A DNA stretch of 64,000 bases from Tricholomella constricta (GCA_013368375.1 JAACJP010000041.1:330774-394773), one strand, 5' to 3'. Positions 41,605 to 52,705 are shown, counted from the first letter of the stretch. Program-made: numbers and translations. The notes: a model not told the origin generated them from the sequence alone.

Positions 41605-41899
41605 AAGACTGTTCTGTATCATCCTAGATATTGGGAGGGAGCGGCAACATATCTGAGTTGGCTTCTGCACTGCAAAAATTAATGCCATCTTTGCAAGGCA
41701 GAAGAGCTGCAGCCTCCAGTAAATTATCAGACTCCTTGGCTAATGGGTTGAAGTGTGTCCTCATAACAGTAAAGACAGCTCATAAGTATAACTGTATTTT
41801 ACTGGGATTGGGCAAGAACAGAATTGGATTGCTTAGTCCCACTACATCAATCAGAACGCTTGGTGGTGTCTTATCTAAAGTATTTCAAGCACTGGCCAC
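41605..41899. other. Short interval before Element 4
   Basis: A plus-strand open frame (from 41631, LASALQKLMPSL...) is present but ends in the LTR and has no known motif; it may be an exon of an interrupted gene. Not supported further. Confidence 0.3.
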
Positions 41900-43438
41900 T
41901 GTCAGGGGAACTCCTGTTCGTGCTCTCCGACGCTCACATATTGTTCTCCGACTCTTGCGATCGCCCCTGACCGACCAATCGCGACCCCGACCCGACACTC
42001 TGACCCAAGCGTCGGTGTACATACTTACTCACTTCCTGTCGTTTCCCCTCACTCCCTGCACACGCTCGACGCCAACCCCGACCACCTGACATCCCGACGT
42101 CGGCTGTCCCGCCTCGTGCCCGTACCCTGAGCCATGAGGATCGGACAGCGTCGGGAACGTTGATAGAGCTAGAAGGCCTGTAGGTGCTGTGCACAACAAC
42201 AAAACCACTAACAACTAAATTTGGGCGAGAAGTGTTAAAAGTTCCCAAACACACGAGTGTGCTGGGCTGGTAAGAGTAGGTATGGTTGGACCCGCTACTA
42301 GGAGAGAACCGACTGGTCTACGACAGTCGCGACGATATGCGACCGGTTGCGACGTATATCAGTCGCAAGTGCGACCGGGGTGTCGGGTGCGCGACACGAG
42401 ATGAACGAGACTGACGAGGAGAACTTACGAGTTCTTTGTGACGATGATTTGGCTGAACGATGGTTAACGAATACGATTTCTGGCAATGTTTGCGATGGCG
42501 TGCGACGGTGTGCGACGAGTTTTACGATCGGAACGACTCCGAGATGACGATGGACGGGTTTGTTTGAGCTATTGACTCTGAGTTTGAAGGATAATATGGG
42601 GTGTATTTCACTGGGGTTTTTAACTACTACATAGTGCGTCTTTTATATCTATCCGATAGGGTTACCGTTCCTAGGAGCGACCAGGCAGGTGTTTGTTGGT
42701 ATATTGGCGAGTCGCCGCCAAGCTTGGTACCGCGCAACTCGTTTTTGAGGAGGCGGTATGGTGTGGCGCACTATTGATCAGAGGGGGTCACCGGATCGGA
42801 TACGGACGTGTTTATTGATCGGATGTGAGTGTCGGGTCAGTTATATCGGACTTATGATTGAGGGGTCCGTGGGCGCGGAGTTCTGTGATGCGGCCGGATC
42901 AGTGCCGTGGCTGGGCGATCGGAGGAGAGGAGTGTTTTTGTAGCGTATTTCGAATTCGGGGGTGGTTTCGGCCGTGCATAGGGGCCTAGGGTACGAACGT
43001 GCGTGGTTGCTGGCTGATTCTTCGGTTATCCCGAAGCCCGCGTGCCAAGGAAAGGGCCGTCCAACGGTTGTGGCGCATCTCTGATCGGTACTTTGGTCGC
43101 ATTCGTCGCTTCCATTTCGGTACGCCTTCCTAGTGGTCGGAACGTCGGTCGGAGTGTTGGTCGGCGCTCAGCCTTGGGTGGTACACATCAACGTGTCCAT
43201 ACACGTGCTGCACACCATTCGTTATTATTACATGTACAGTACACTCTGGAGGACCGGCCCTCACGTCCTACACTCGTATATAGTCGGCCCCCTGGCATTT
43301 GGGAATCCTTTACACTATTCTCTTCGGATTCCCCCTTGCCAGGTAAGCCTTACTTACCTTCGTTTACTGTACATCAATATAACTTCGGATTCCCCCTTGC
43401 CAGTGAGATAGTGCTCCGCTGTAAGGGTTGCCCTAACA
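41900..43438 (+). repeat. 5' LTR of Element 4, interrupted
   Basis: It starts TGTCAGGGGAAC and ends GCCCTAACA, as in the Element 3 LTRs. Without the insertion at 42161-43194 it would be about 505 bp, close to the 491 and 498 bp of Element 3. TATATAG (43278-43284) lies about 25-30 bases before the R-like sequence that matches the primer site. Confidence 0.85.
42161..43190 (-). mobile_element. Reversed solo LTR of the Element 2 family inside the Element 4 LTR
   Basis: It begins TGATAGAGCTAGAAGGCC, the reverse complement of the end of the Element 2 LTR, and ends TACACATCA, matching its start. Length is 1030 bp against 1046. acgt flanks both sides (42157-42160 and 43191-43194). Much more diverged than the LTRs at 12248 and 23959, so the family has been active over a long time. 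Confidence 0.88.
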
Positions 43439-43440
43439 GC

Positions 43441-43453
43441 AGAATAGTGTAAA
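43441..43453 (+). other. Self-priming primer-binding site of Element 4
   Basis: AGAATAGTGTAAA lies three bases after the LTR and is the exact complement of TTTACACTATTCT inside the LTR (43309-43321), just downstream of the TATA box. There is no TGG start for a tRNA primer. Confidence 0.75.
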
Positions 43454-43565
43454 ACCTGAGACCCGATGAAGCCGACCGATCAGCCTCCGCGCCGAAACAC
43501 GTGTCTGCTACACGCAACCCGTCCAGCGCGCGCCTGCTCCGATCGTCACCCAGTCCCGTCTCGAG

Positions 43566-44179
43566 ATGTCTGACTTTGGTGAATTTGACACGCCTCCATC
43601 TCCTGCTGCGCTCATGCCAGAGGAACAACTGGCAAGCCTTGAAACTGCAATGTCGGCTCTCTCCCGATCCAACACCACCAACTCGGCCACCATGGACCGC
43701 ATCGCTGCTCTTTTAGATACCATCATTTTGGGGAACCCCTCCGCTGCCTCCCCAGCAGCACCTACGACCCCCGCGATGCCGGTGCAGCCCCTGCCGACGT
43801 CTCCTCCCCCTCCGCGATCAGGATCGCACATTCGGCCGTCGCCCCCTCCCGTGTACGACGGTGCTCGATCGGGTGGCCGCGCCTTCTGGAACACGTGCCA
43901 GCTCTACTTCTCCCTGAGCGTTGGACAGTTCACCGACAACCATGCCCGAATCAGCTGGGTGTTGTCGTACATGCAACACGGTCGCGCTGCCGACTTCGTC
44001 GGTCGGGTCTTTCAGTATGGGTTGGTTAAGCGCGCATTCCCGACCTGGAAGGACTTCGCGTCGAACTTCGAGAAGGAGTTCTTCCTGTTCGACGAGGTCG
44101 CCGATGCTGCGCTCATCCTTGAGTCGACAGCGTACTTCCAGAATGGGCGCACCATCGACGAGTACATCGACTCATTCAA
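43566..44179 (+). pseudogene. Element 4 gag, truncated by KDZ insertion
   Basis: ATG at 43566. About 205 residues match Element 3 Gag: a short coiled N-terminus, a Pro-rich linker, then the capsid-like region with YDGARSGGRAFW, ISWVLSYMQHGRAADF, FEKEFFLFDEVADAAL and EYIDSF. After that the KDZ terminal repeat begins. Unlike Element 3, this stretch has no frameshift. Confidence 0.85.
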
Positions 44180-45200
44180 CACATACAGGCACTACAATGT
44201 AGCGTGTCCCACGGTCCAGCGGGGCCATACATGTAGCCGTGGTTGACGGCACCAGCGGGCCCGCTGGAGCGCCAGCGGGACCCCTACATGTAGCCGTGTG
44301 GCACGGTGTCAGCGGGGTCTCTACATGTAGTCGTCTGGCACAGTACCAGCGGGCCCGCTGGTGCTGCAACGGGCCCATATGGTGCTGGGTGGCTGGGTGG
44401 GGGCTACACTACCCATGTCTGCGGACCTCCGCGGATCGTTGTCCGGGGCCCCACCCAGCACTACAGCGGGCTGCGGGGCAGTGGGGTGGGGGCTAGCGGG
44501 GCACTACCCACGTCTGCGGACCTCCGCGGATCATTGTCTGGGGGCCCACCCAGCACTACAGCGGGCCGATATGCTGCCGTGGGGGCTACACTACCCATGT
44601 CTGCGGATCTCCGCGGATCGTTGTCCGGGGCCCCACCCAGCACTACAGCAGGCTGATATGGTGCTGGGGGGCTGGGGGCCACACTACCCATGTCTGCGGA
44701 CCTCCGCGGATCGTTGTCCGGGGCCCCACCCAGCACTACAGCGGGCTGCGGGGCAGTGGGGTGGGGGCTAGCGGGGCACTACCCACGTCTGCGGACCTCC
44801 GCGGATCATTGTCTGGGGGCCCACCCAGCACTACAGCGGGCCGATATGCTGCTGTGGGGGGTGGGCTGGCGGCACATTACCCATGTCCGCGGACCGCCCC
44901 GGATCATCATTGGGCATACTCAGCGATGTAGCGGGACCACTACACGTAGCCGTCTGGCATGGCATCAGTGGGCCTGCTGGAGCACCAGCAGGATGCCTAT
45001 ATGTAGCCATGTGCCGGCAGGGCCCTACATGTAGTCATCTGACATGGTACCAGCAGGCCTATGGGCAGGCTTGCAGGGAATTGGCTATGTCTGCGGACCT
45101 CCGCAGGTCAGTGTCAGGGCACACTGCAGCGGCCAATAGAAGGTGTTCATCTCCGGAACAATGCATGTCGGCGGGACGTTATGATGCCCGCAGAGCTCCG
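44180..45200. repeat. Left terminal repeat and subterminal minisatellite of the KDZ element
   Basis: The first about 190 bases match both ends of the element at 56379-60928, with palindromes agcgggcccgct and ctacatgtag (44284-, 44322-). From 44406 to about 44900 come six units of 87-98 bp, each with accca.gtctgcggacctccgcgg and ccacccagcactacagcggg. Further ctacatgtag-like motifs are near 44940-45035. No gene in this stretch. Confidence 0.8.
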
Positions 45201-45283
45201 TCATCAAGAAGGGTTTGCAAGAATATTTATATAAAAGCTATTGACAGAAGTGCACATAACTATGATGAGTCCAATCCCCCTTC

Positions 45284-45854
45284 TTATAAATCGTCTCCCT
45301 GAGGCCCGTCAATTTCATCACGCATGGTGCGGAATGCACTCAGAGCACTTTGCTCACTGTGAAGTTTGGCAACCTCCACCAGGTAAAGCTGACGAGCCGC
45401 GGAGGCATATGATACGTTGTGGAGTTGTTGAAATGCTTTGATCTCAGCGTGGAGACCAAGGAGCTCTCGCTGGGTCATTGGCTAATAAATGACTGTTAGT
45501 TTTGTTAAAAATGTGCAAGTAAACGATTTACAGGGTCCGCGGGGATTACAACGGAACCGGAGGCTAGTGTCAGGAAACCCCCCTCCCTGTGCATATGTGG
45601 CTTATCAGATAGGTTAGCCATGAAATACGATAATCAGCAATGGCTCCGCTTACCCCCGGATCTGCCTCGGCCTTCTTCAACTCTTTTGCCTTTAGTGCCT
45701 CAGTGAGCAGCTTCTGCTCCGTAGAAGCGGCCAAAAATTGGGGCACAAGGTACTCATTACCGCCAGACTTGATTACAACATGTCCGCGGAGCGGAGCGGA
45801 CTGTATGTCCGCGGGGTTGGGTTGCGCAGAGGTTGATGGGTTATCAGTGTTCAT
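45284..45854 (-). CDS. Small unknown KDZ-cargo gene
   Basis: Two exons (45854-45654 and 45481-45284) join in frame across GTAAGC...TTATTAG to 132 residues. The start is taken as the ATG at 45854 (MNTDNPSTSAQ); an open frame extends further upstream without ATG. Seen: a short domain with HVVIKSGGNEYLVPQFLAA, then a helical part with LHAEIKAFQQLHNVSYASAARQL. No known family. It diverges from the cysteine-cluster gene on the other strand; about 255 bases separate the starts. Confidence 0.55.
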
Positions 45855-46110
45855 TCGTGTGAGGTGTTCAGTAGTGCCTGGACAAGGTCCGGAAGAGCCT
45901 CGACCTTTATGGTCTGGAACGGCCTTGACCTTCAACGTGTGATAAGAACCTGGTAGAACAATGAGGAATGATTGATAAGAGAAAAAGATTATATTTAGAC
46001 AGGGTTGTCACGTGACATTTGTTTACATTTTCAAAATTTTGCCCTCTCTTCCTCTCTCACATCCGCAACCCCGCGCCCCAACCCGCACTCCAACTCCGCG
46101 CACTAACTCC

Positions 46111-48126
46111 ATGTCTATCATCGCCCTCAATTCTATTGACCAAGAGATTGCTGTCGCGGTTGCAAGCAGGGATCGTGCCGCCCTGGCCGCGGTTTACAAG
46201 AAAGCAGTATGTTTCATTTTTATTTGACTTCCCTTCATATTACTGACTGCACTTTATTGATGTAGAAAAAAGTCTGGCCCGAGGCAAAGGCCAGCACTGA
46301 CCCAAAGGTGGTCGAGGCCCAGCTCGCGTCCCTCCTTGCCGCCACTGTCAGGGAACTGCAGGGCATTTAGCACGGCCCCAAGGACTTCAATGAGCGGCTT
46401 AAGGGCCTCCGAAAAATTGTGCGGGTGCATGAGCGGGCATCCGCGGCCAATGCTGCAAGGGCCGCGGAGGATGCGAGGGCCGCGGAGGAGGCAAGGGCCG
46501 CAGAGGAGGCGAGGGCCGCGGAGGAGGCGAGGGCCGCGGAGGCGGAGGCGAGGGCAGAGCTGGCGGAGGCGAGGGCAGAGCTGGCGAGGAGAAAGAGGGA
46601 GGAGTTGGAGAAGGAGTTGAGGGAGAAGGCTGCGAAGGAGAAGGCCCAAAGGCAGGCAAAGAAAAGGGCAGAGAAGGAGAGGAAGGAGGCAGAGAGGGAG
46701 CGGAAGGCGCTGGAAGAGGAGGAGAGGGCAAGGGCAGAGAGGGAGAAGGAGAGGATGAGGGCGGAGAAGGCCGCCGGCAAGGGCGCCTCCAAGGAGAAGG
46801 CCGCGGACTTGGAGAGGGCAGAGAAGGAGAGGCGGAGGAAGGAAAAGGGGAAGGACAGGGAAGTAGCGGAGCCCGCGAATGTACAGCCCGGTAAGTTCAC
46901 TTTTTTCTTTCATTGCTCATACTGACCATTTATGCAAGGGCCCCGTATCCGTGCAGCGGACCCCCTCCCCTCCGCTGCGGATATGGGCCGCTCATTTCAG
47001 GACTTGGCCCGGGAGGATGATGAAGACATGGATGCGTCGCTCTACGACCCCCCATGTGCGCGATGCCTGCGGAAGGGGCTGGGCTGCTTGAAACCGGGGG
47101 GAACGAAGGCGACTGCATGCTTGCCTTGCAAGTATGCAAAGCAAAGCTGCATCCATGCAGCGGCGCTCGGGGTGTCCGACTCCGCGGGACGGTCGAAGCC
47201 CAGCAAGCGGGCAAGGAACTTGACCCCAGAGTATGTCCCAAGCGAGGAGGACAACACCGCGGGCCCATCCAGTAAGTCTCTTTTCTTTTTTGGTTCAAAC
47301 TATTGATAACACCTTTACAGTGACCCGTGCCGAGCGCGCCGCTGCAATGTCCGCCCCCGCCATGTCCGCGCCCTCTGAGTCCGCGGAGCTCGCTTCACTG
47401 CTTGCTCAGAATGCAAGCCTGCAGTCCACCCTGGCCCAAATGAAGGCCACAGTGAAGGAGCTCCTCAGACGGGACAGGCGAAGGGGATTTGACATGGAGC
47501 TTCTCCGTCTGGAGATGGAGGAGCTCAACAACACGGACAAAGAGTTGAAGGAGCAGGGGATGAACACCGCGGCGGTCAGCCAATACCATGGGGAGGAGCT
47601 GTGGCGGATCCGCAGGCAGTTGGCGAGGGTTGAGAGAAGGGGTTCTGGGCAGCAGGGAAGGCCCGTGGCGACACCCATGGAGACACCGCTGGAGACACCC
47701 GCGGCGACACCCGCGGCGATGCAGTTGGCAGATGTGCCCCCAGAATGGGCCGCGGCGATGGCCGCAGCAACACCCGCGGACCCCGATGCTCTCGGGGAAA
47801 CGGACATGGACTGGGAGGCATCCCCACCTCCTCCCCCTCGAGCAACTCCGCCCCCCCTCCCAACATCACCTGCCAAGTCCGTGGATTCATCGGCCCCTCC
47901 GCGCAGTCGGGCATTGGGCAGGCCAAGCCGCCTGTCAACTCCAACATCCATGCCATCCACCCCCGCCAAGTCCGCAGATCCGCCAAGTCCTCCGCCGGCA
48001 CCAAAAACCCCCTCCCCAAGGCTGACCACCCCCCCACCCCCAACTCCGAGCCCCCCTACCAGCCCCCGAGGTGTCAAGCGCAAGGCGTCGGATGAGGGTG
48101 ATAGCGACAGGCCCTCAAAAAAGTGA
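46111..48126 (+). CDS. KDZ-cargo gene: coiled coil plus Zn2Cys6-like cluster
   Basis: Four exons (46111-46206, 46266-46890, 46939-47271, 47321-48126) join in frame to about 619 residues. Order: an N-terminal helix (SIDQEIAVAVASRDRAALAAVY); a region like RELQGI with an in-frame TAG (46368-46370); a long Ala/Glu/Arg-rich coiled coil (AAEEARAAEEARAA repeats); a cluster CX2CX6CX10CX2CX6C near 47056-47155 (CARCLRKGLGC, CLPCKYAKQSC); a basic patch (KPSKRARN); a second coiled coil (SLLAQNASLQSTLAQMKATV); and a Pro/Ser/Thr-rich tail with KRKASDEGD. The cysteine spacing fits the fungal Zn2Cys6 consensus. The TAG makes the present copy doubtful. A DNA-binding role is inferred. Confidence 0.7.
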
Positions 48127-48134
48127 ATGTGCAC

Positions 48135-48225
48135 CCCGCGGACATGATTTTTTGGCGACCCTGCGGACAATCGTTTTTTTGCAAACCCGCGGACAATCGT
48201 TTTTTTGCAAACCCGCGGACATTTA
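48135..48225. repeat. Short tandem repeat around CCGCGGACA
   Basis: The unit cccgcggacaatcgtttttttgcaaa occurs about three times just after the cysteine-cluster gene. It contains the CCGCGGA motif that is scattered over this element. Confidence 0.7.
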
Positions 48226-48394
48226 TATACATATTTTTTTGTAGTCTCATGCATATATATCTTGTAATACTTCTTCAAGCAAGATCAAGAAGTAAATTGT
48301 ATTATACTTTCAAAGTAGTATATACAAAATAATAGTGCTCTCCAAAATCAGAATTTTCTCTAAGTAAAATGTGAAGTCAAGTACAAGCAAAAGA

Positions 48395-50570
48395 CTAGCG
48401 GCGCTTTGATCTTCCAATGCCAACCCCCGCGGACTTCTTTGTTGTGGCTCGTGTTGTGGTCCCATTGCGTGTGCGGCTGCCCCTGGTATTGGCACCAAAG
48501 TCCGCGGCCTCCGCAAGCAGCAAATCCTGTCTTGATTTCTTTCGCTTGGTCTGTCCTTCAACATGCTTGCGCTTGCGTGTAACCGGAGGTGGGGGTGGAG
48601 TTGGTGTACCAGGCAGAGAGGGAGTAGGAGTGTTGGGTGGCGGAGTTACCTCGTTGAGCAGCTGCATCGCAGTTGCCGGCACCATATACTGTGGCAGCTC
48701 TTCGCCAGGCCCATTGATGGGTGCCTGAGTCGGAAGTCCGCGGGCATTTAAGCGGTGCATTGTTGTTTCGTCAATGGTGACCTGAGTTTCATTGATGTTG
48801 AGACCATATTCATCAGTCTGTTCTCCAGGTCCGGGTATGTTGGATGCTCTGCGGGGTGTGTTGGGTGGTCCGTGGGAGTCGTTATCTTGTGATTGATTCT
48901 GATTGTGTTCTGAGAGTTCATCGGGTGGTCCGCGGGGTCCGTTATCCGGTAATGGATTGAATCCCAGGGGTGTCGGATGTTGGTTTTCATCTGGTTGTTC
49001 GCCGCCACTGCCTTCCAGGTCCAACATCGGAATAAGGCTTTCTAAGGGGTCCGGAGTGGGTGCTTTTTTTTTGCCCTTCTTCCGCCTTGCTTTCTTTGCT
49101 GCTGCCGCGGCAGCCAAAGCTTCCTGGTCCTTTCGCGCCCCATAGACCGCCTCCATTCTCTCCTTTTTCTTGGTCAAGTAACTGGACCAGCGAAAGGTCT
49201 CTGAGGGTCCAAGCCTCTTCTGGCGAGAGCGCCAGAAGTCAAGCAAATCCTGGAGTTCATTTAGTCGGAGGTTCCGCGGGTCTTGAATTCGGATGTCCGC
49301 GGGCACGTACTCCGTGGAGATGAACATTCCATTGTCTGCTTTTATGGAAGTGAATGGAGGGGACGAGTAGAGGTGTCCTGATGCTAGTTCTGTAAGGAAA
49401 TTAGGATAGGTGTGATATGATGTCAAAAAATTATCACGTACTGTAATGATGTTTCAGGAATGCGCGGACCAGAAGCTCAAGGTCATCTTTGCTCTGTTGC
49501 ACACCTTCTACCAACTCCGGTAGAATTGGAAAACCGTCATTTTGTTGATCCAGCTGTAGATCTGGACGTGGCTCAATCACTGTATCAATCTGATGCAAGG
49601 GGTCTGGTGCAATAGACTCCTGGAGGGAAAGGACATAGTCCATAAGCTTTCTTTTGAAGTCCTTCACCATGTGCGGAAAGGTATCAATGAAACCTTTGCT
49701 GATCACTCCTGCATTTGCCGCAATGCTGTCATGACTGCTCCGTGGTGAACATCAGCACAAGTCCGCGGAGTCGATGAACAACTCACGCCCGGACATTCAG
49801 TTGCCCATCTTGCCCTTTCCATACCACAAAGGTAAGGGACAGCATGCCCATCTCTCGCCACCTGTTGGCATCCTCATTCTCCACTCGTTGAAAGCCCCGC
49901 TTATCCGCATTCCTGAGATAAGAAGGTATCAACTCCGAGATGTCCGCGGACCCCGCGGAGTCACTCACTTGCGCTGCTCCTCAGGGGGAAAGCCCTTGGT
50001 GCTCCACTCACGGGCAGTGGCCTCTGCCTCCTGGAGTTGTTGCAGAGTGAGTTTGTTCATCACCCGTGCCAAAGCCTTGTTGTGTTGCTGGAAGGCCGCG
50101 GTGGGAGATTCATCGACCTCCTCCAGTATCTCTTTCAACTCTTCAGTAATCAAGCCGCGCATTGTCCGATTGACTACCTGGCGCACAGTAACCTTCACAT
50201 TACCCGATGACTGGTTATATGATGGGTAGGGCCTCCAGTTGTTCCTCACCCAATCTGCCAATTTCTGTGTGCTGGTCAGCATGATGGCACAGGGATACTC
50301 CGTAACCTGACAGACCGTGGTGGCGGACGCAGACTTCTTGTCGGTCTTGGGTTCTGTTCCCTTTGCCTTCCAGTAGTTGAATATATCAACAAGGACTTTG
50401 TCTCTGAAAATGGCCGCCCTTTTGTCCTTGTCCGACTCTGACCGGTACTCCTCTCGGTACTTGTTGAGGACCGCGCGCTTGTCAGCCGGGTAACGGGGCT
50501 CCTTGCTTGTCTTCTTTAGGGCCGCGGGGGCATGTGGGACAGTTTGCGGTGTGAAAATATTTTCGGACAT
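48395..50570 (-). CDS. Unknown KDZ-cargo gene, four exons
   Basis: Start ATG at 50570 (SENIFTPQTV). Exon 1 runs to 49969; an intron GTGAGT...CTCAG, exon 2 (NADKRGFQRVENEDANRWREMGML), an intron GTGAGTTG...TGACAG, exon 3 (ANAGVISKGFIDTFPHMV...), an intron GTACGT...CTTACAG, and a long exon 4 ending TAG 48395. About 650 residues. Features: a helical N-terminus with lysine-rich segments, RWSSYLTKKKERMEAVYGAR, an Ala/Lys-rich stretch, a polar Pro-rich middle and a basic end (RKRKHVEGQTKRKKSR) like a nuclear localisation signal. I recognise no domain. Head-to-head with the KDZ transposase (232 bases between starts). Confidence 0.65.
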
Positions 50571-50802
50571 GGTGGAGCTCCGTAAAGAAATGTTCAACAT
50601 GCTTGACAGTTATTCCACAGTACCCGCATTTGGCAAAGAATTTTGCAGTTTAGGTAATATGAGGAACGGGTGCATCGATGGCCCCGATTGTGAGTGCAGC
50701 TGACCTTTGCACCACCATGAGGACATGTCCGAGAGTAATCAGTGATACATCAGTAGACAGTTTCTGATTTTTCCACCATATCAGATCTCACCCTTACCCA
50801 CC

Positions 50803-52200
50803 ATGTTGCGTGCAGTAAAGCGCACACGTCGCAAGAAGGATGAAGTCCTTCAGGAAAGTTCTCGTTCACATGCCATGGATGTCGAGACAACAGTCAGGCA
50901 TACCCAGAGGGGTGACATTTTGGAATCCAGGAGTGTCCCTTTGCGCAAAAGGTCACCGGACCCTGCTACATCTGTCCCTCAGGGTGTGCAAACCCATGTC
51001 CAACCCTTTCAGCATTCGGACATTCACTCAACAGAGCTAGATGACACCACTGATGAGGTTGCCCCCAAACGGGCCAAGGTGAATTGTTCTTTGATGTATT
51101 GTGTACATTGTGTACATGTAACTGAATCAAAGCACAGACACAAGCTGATTACCTTCAAGAGTTTGTGAACCATGTTCCAGAGCTGTTGGAGGGGCTCCTT
51201 GGGAGAGAGTACATTGAGAATCATACTCAATGTTCTGATTGTCCCAAGGGCAACTATGGACGTTGGCGTTGCCGAGACTGTCTCAGTGACAGGATACTCT
51301 GCCGGGGTTGCATGCGGACAACTCACAGGGACAATCCTCTACATCGCATTGAGTTCTGGACAGGTCAATACTTCCAGGCAGCTCAGCTGCAGGAGGTCGG
51401 TACCTACTTGCTGGTCCCTCACTCCTCCGGGAAAGCACTCTGTGATACGCTACAGCTGCAACAGGAGCAGTTGGAGAAATACCAGGTGGTATATGATGTT
51501 GAAGAACAGAAGAACCACTGCACAGAGAAGCAAAACGACCCCGCGGGCCCACATGCCAACCCCGCGGACGCTGCGGACATCACCGAGCAGACTTCCTATG
51601 ATGCACAGGATGACAATTATATGACGTGTTTGAGCCGCGCTTATGGTCAAGAGCCAGGATTTCATCCGATAGCTGAGGATGGGTCTACTCTGGACACAGT
51701 TGAAGTTGAAGTTGACGAGGAAGATGACGATGACACTGGTCTTAATGATGACCTTCCGGCGAGAATGCCGCGGCACGATGCATTCAACAATCCTTATGTG
51801 CGCATTGTCCATGTCAATGGAATTCACTACATTCCACTTGTCTTCTGTTCATGCCGCGGAGTCAACCGGGTCAATACAGACCTCATGCACAAACGATTGG
51901 TGCCTGCAAGCTTCACACGGTACAATACACTCTTTACCACTGCAGTCCTTGATGACTATCGCCTTGCAAACCTGGAATGTAAGGCATCTGCATTTCAGTA
52001 TTGGCACAAGCTCAGCCGGACTACGGCTGCAGCAACAAGCTCCGCGGACATCGACAACTTTTATCGCGAACTCCGCCGGCTCTCACGTTCATGGAGATGG
52101 CTCAAGAAGCTCAAACGGGGTGGCTTTGGCAACAATAACAGAGATCCAATGGAGACCACCGCAGGGGAGCTTGCCATCTTTTGTCCAACATGTCCGCAGC
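50803..52200 (+). CDS. KDZ transposase, N-terminal half with CxC2-like cysteine cluster
   Basis: ATG at 50803; exon 1 ends at 51078 (KRAK), an intron gtgaattg...gcacag, and exon 2 starts at 51138. The cluster CSDC...WRCRDC...ILCRGCM...THRDNPLHRIEFW (about 51230-51355) is the CxC2-like motif linked to KDZ transposases. An acidic linker follows, then VRIVHVNGIHYIPLVFCSCRG, LMHKRLVPASFTRYNTLFT, FQYWHKLSR, FYRELRRLSRSWRWLK and FCPTCPQ, the region just before the KDZ catalytic domain. At 52200 it is cut by Element 3; the rest continues at 63126. The enzyme would excise and insert the element in the nucleus. Confidence 0.9.
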
Positions 52201-52691
52201 TGTTAGGGGAACGCCCGTTCACGCCCTCCGACGCTCACCGACTGTCCCCCGACACGTGCGATCGCTCCCGACCGATCGCGCCCCCGACCCCGACGCTCCG
52301 ACCCAAGCGTCGGTGTACATACTTATACATCCCTGTCGCTACCTCCCCTTCCAGCGCGCGCCCGATCCCGACGTCCGACATCCCGACGTCGGTCGCCCGA
52401 CCTCGTGCCCGCGCCCTGAGCCACAAGGATCGGACAGCGTCGGGAACGTGTACATACACGCGCCGCTGCCCATCCGTTATCATTTACGTACCATACACCC
52501 CAGAGAGCCGGCCCTCACGTATCTTACTCGTATATGGTCATCCTCCTGACATGGGGGAATCCTTTACTCTATTCTCATTGGATTCCCCTCTGCCAGGTAG
52601 GTTTACTTACGCTCTCTCTATCGTACATAATATAACATTGGATTCCCCTCTGCCAGCACGACTAAGCTCTGCAGCTGAGGTCGCCCTAACA
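52201..52691 (+). repeat. 5' LTR of Element 3 (491 bp)
   Basis: TGTTAGGG...CCCTAACA ends. It has a TATATGG box (52531-52537) and, about 30 bases on, the sequence TTACTCTATTCT (52564-52575) complementary to the primer site. A direct repeat, attggattcccctctgccag, occurs twice near its end. Confidence 0.92.
52531..52575 (+). promoter_or_regulatory. LTR core promoter and R-like start of Element 3
   Basis: TATATGG at 52531-52537 is followed about 26 bases later by TTACTCTATTCT (52564-52575). If transcription starts about 25-35 bases after the TATA box, this sequence is at the 5' end of the RNA, where a self-priming element needs it. Confidence 0.55.
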
Positions 52692-52693
52692 GC

Positions 52694-52705
52694 AGAATAG
52701 AGTAA
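52694..52705 (+). other. Self-priming primer-binding site of Element 3
   Basis: AGAATAGAGTAA, two bases after the LTR, is the exact complement of TTACTCTATTCT in the LTR. The corresponding pair in Element 4 has changed together (GAG/CTC against GTG/CAC). Confidence 0.78.

Larger units (their letters stand above)
41900..44179 (+). mobile_element. Element 4: 5' part of a Ty3/gypsy element, cut by the KDZ element
   Basis: It has a 5' LTR (with a nested solo LTR), a self-complementary primer site and the first two thirds of gag, and is closely similar to Element 3 over all of these. At 44180 the gag frame changes abruptly to the terminal repeat of the KDZ element. The rest of Element 4 is beyond the window or lost. 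Confidence 0.88.

Noticed and set aside
44180..45200. CRISPR-like array in the KDZ subterminal region
   Set aside because: The repeats are 87-98 bp minisatellite units with imperfect copies and no unique spacers; the genome is eukaryotic.
46254..46913. Leu/Pro-rich and Ser/Ala-rich minus-strand frames
   Set aside because: Opposite strand of the Ala/Glu/Arg coiled coil of the plus-strand gene; low-complexity artefact.
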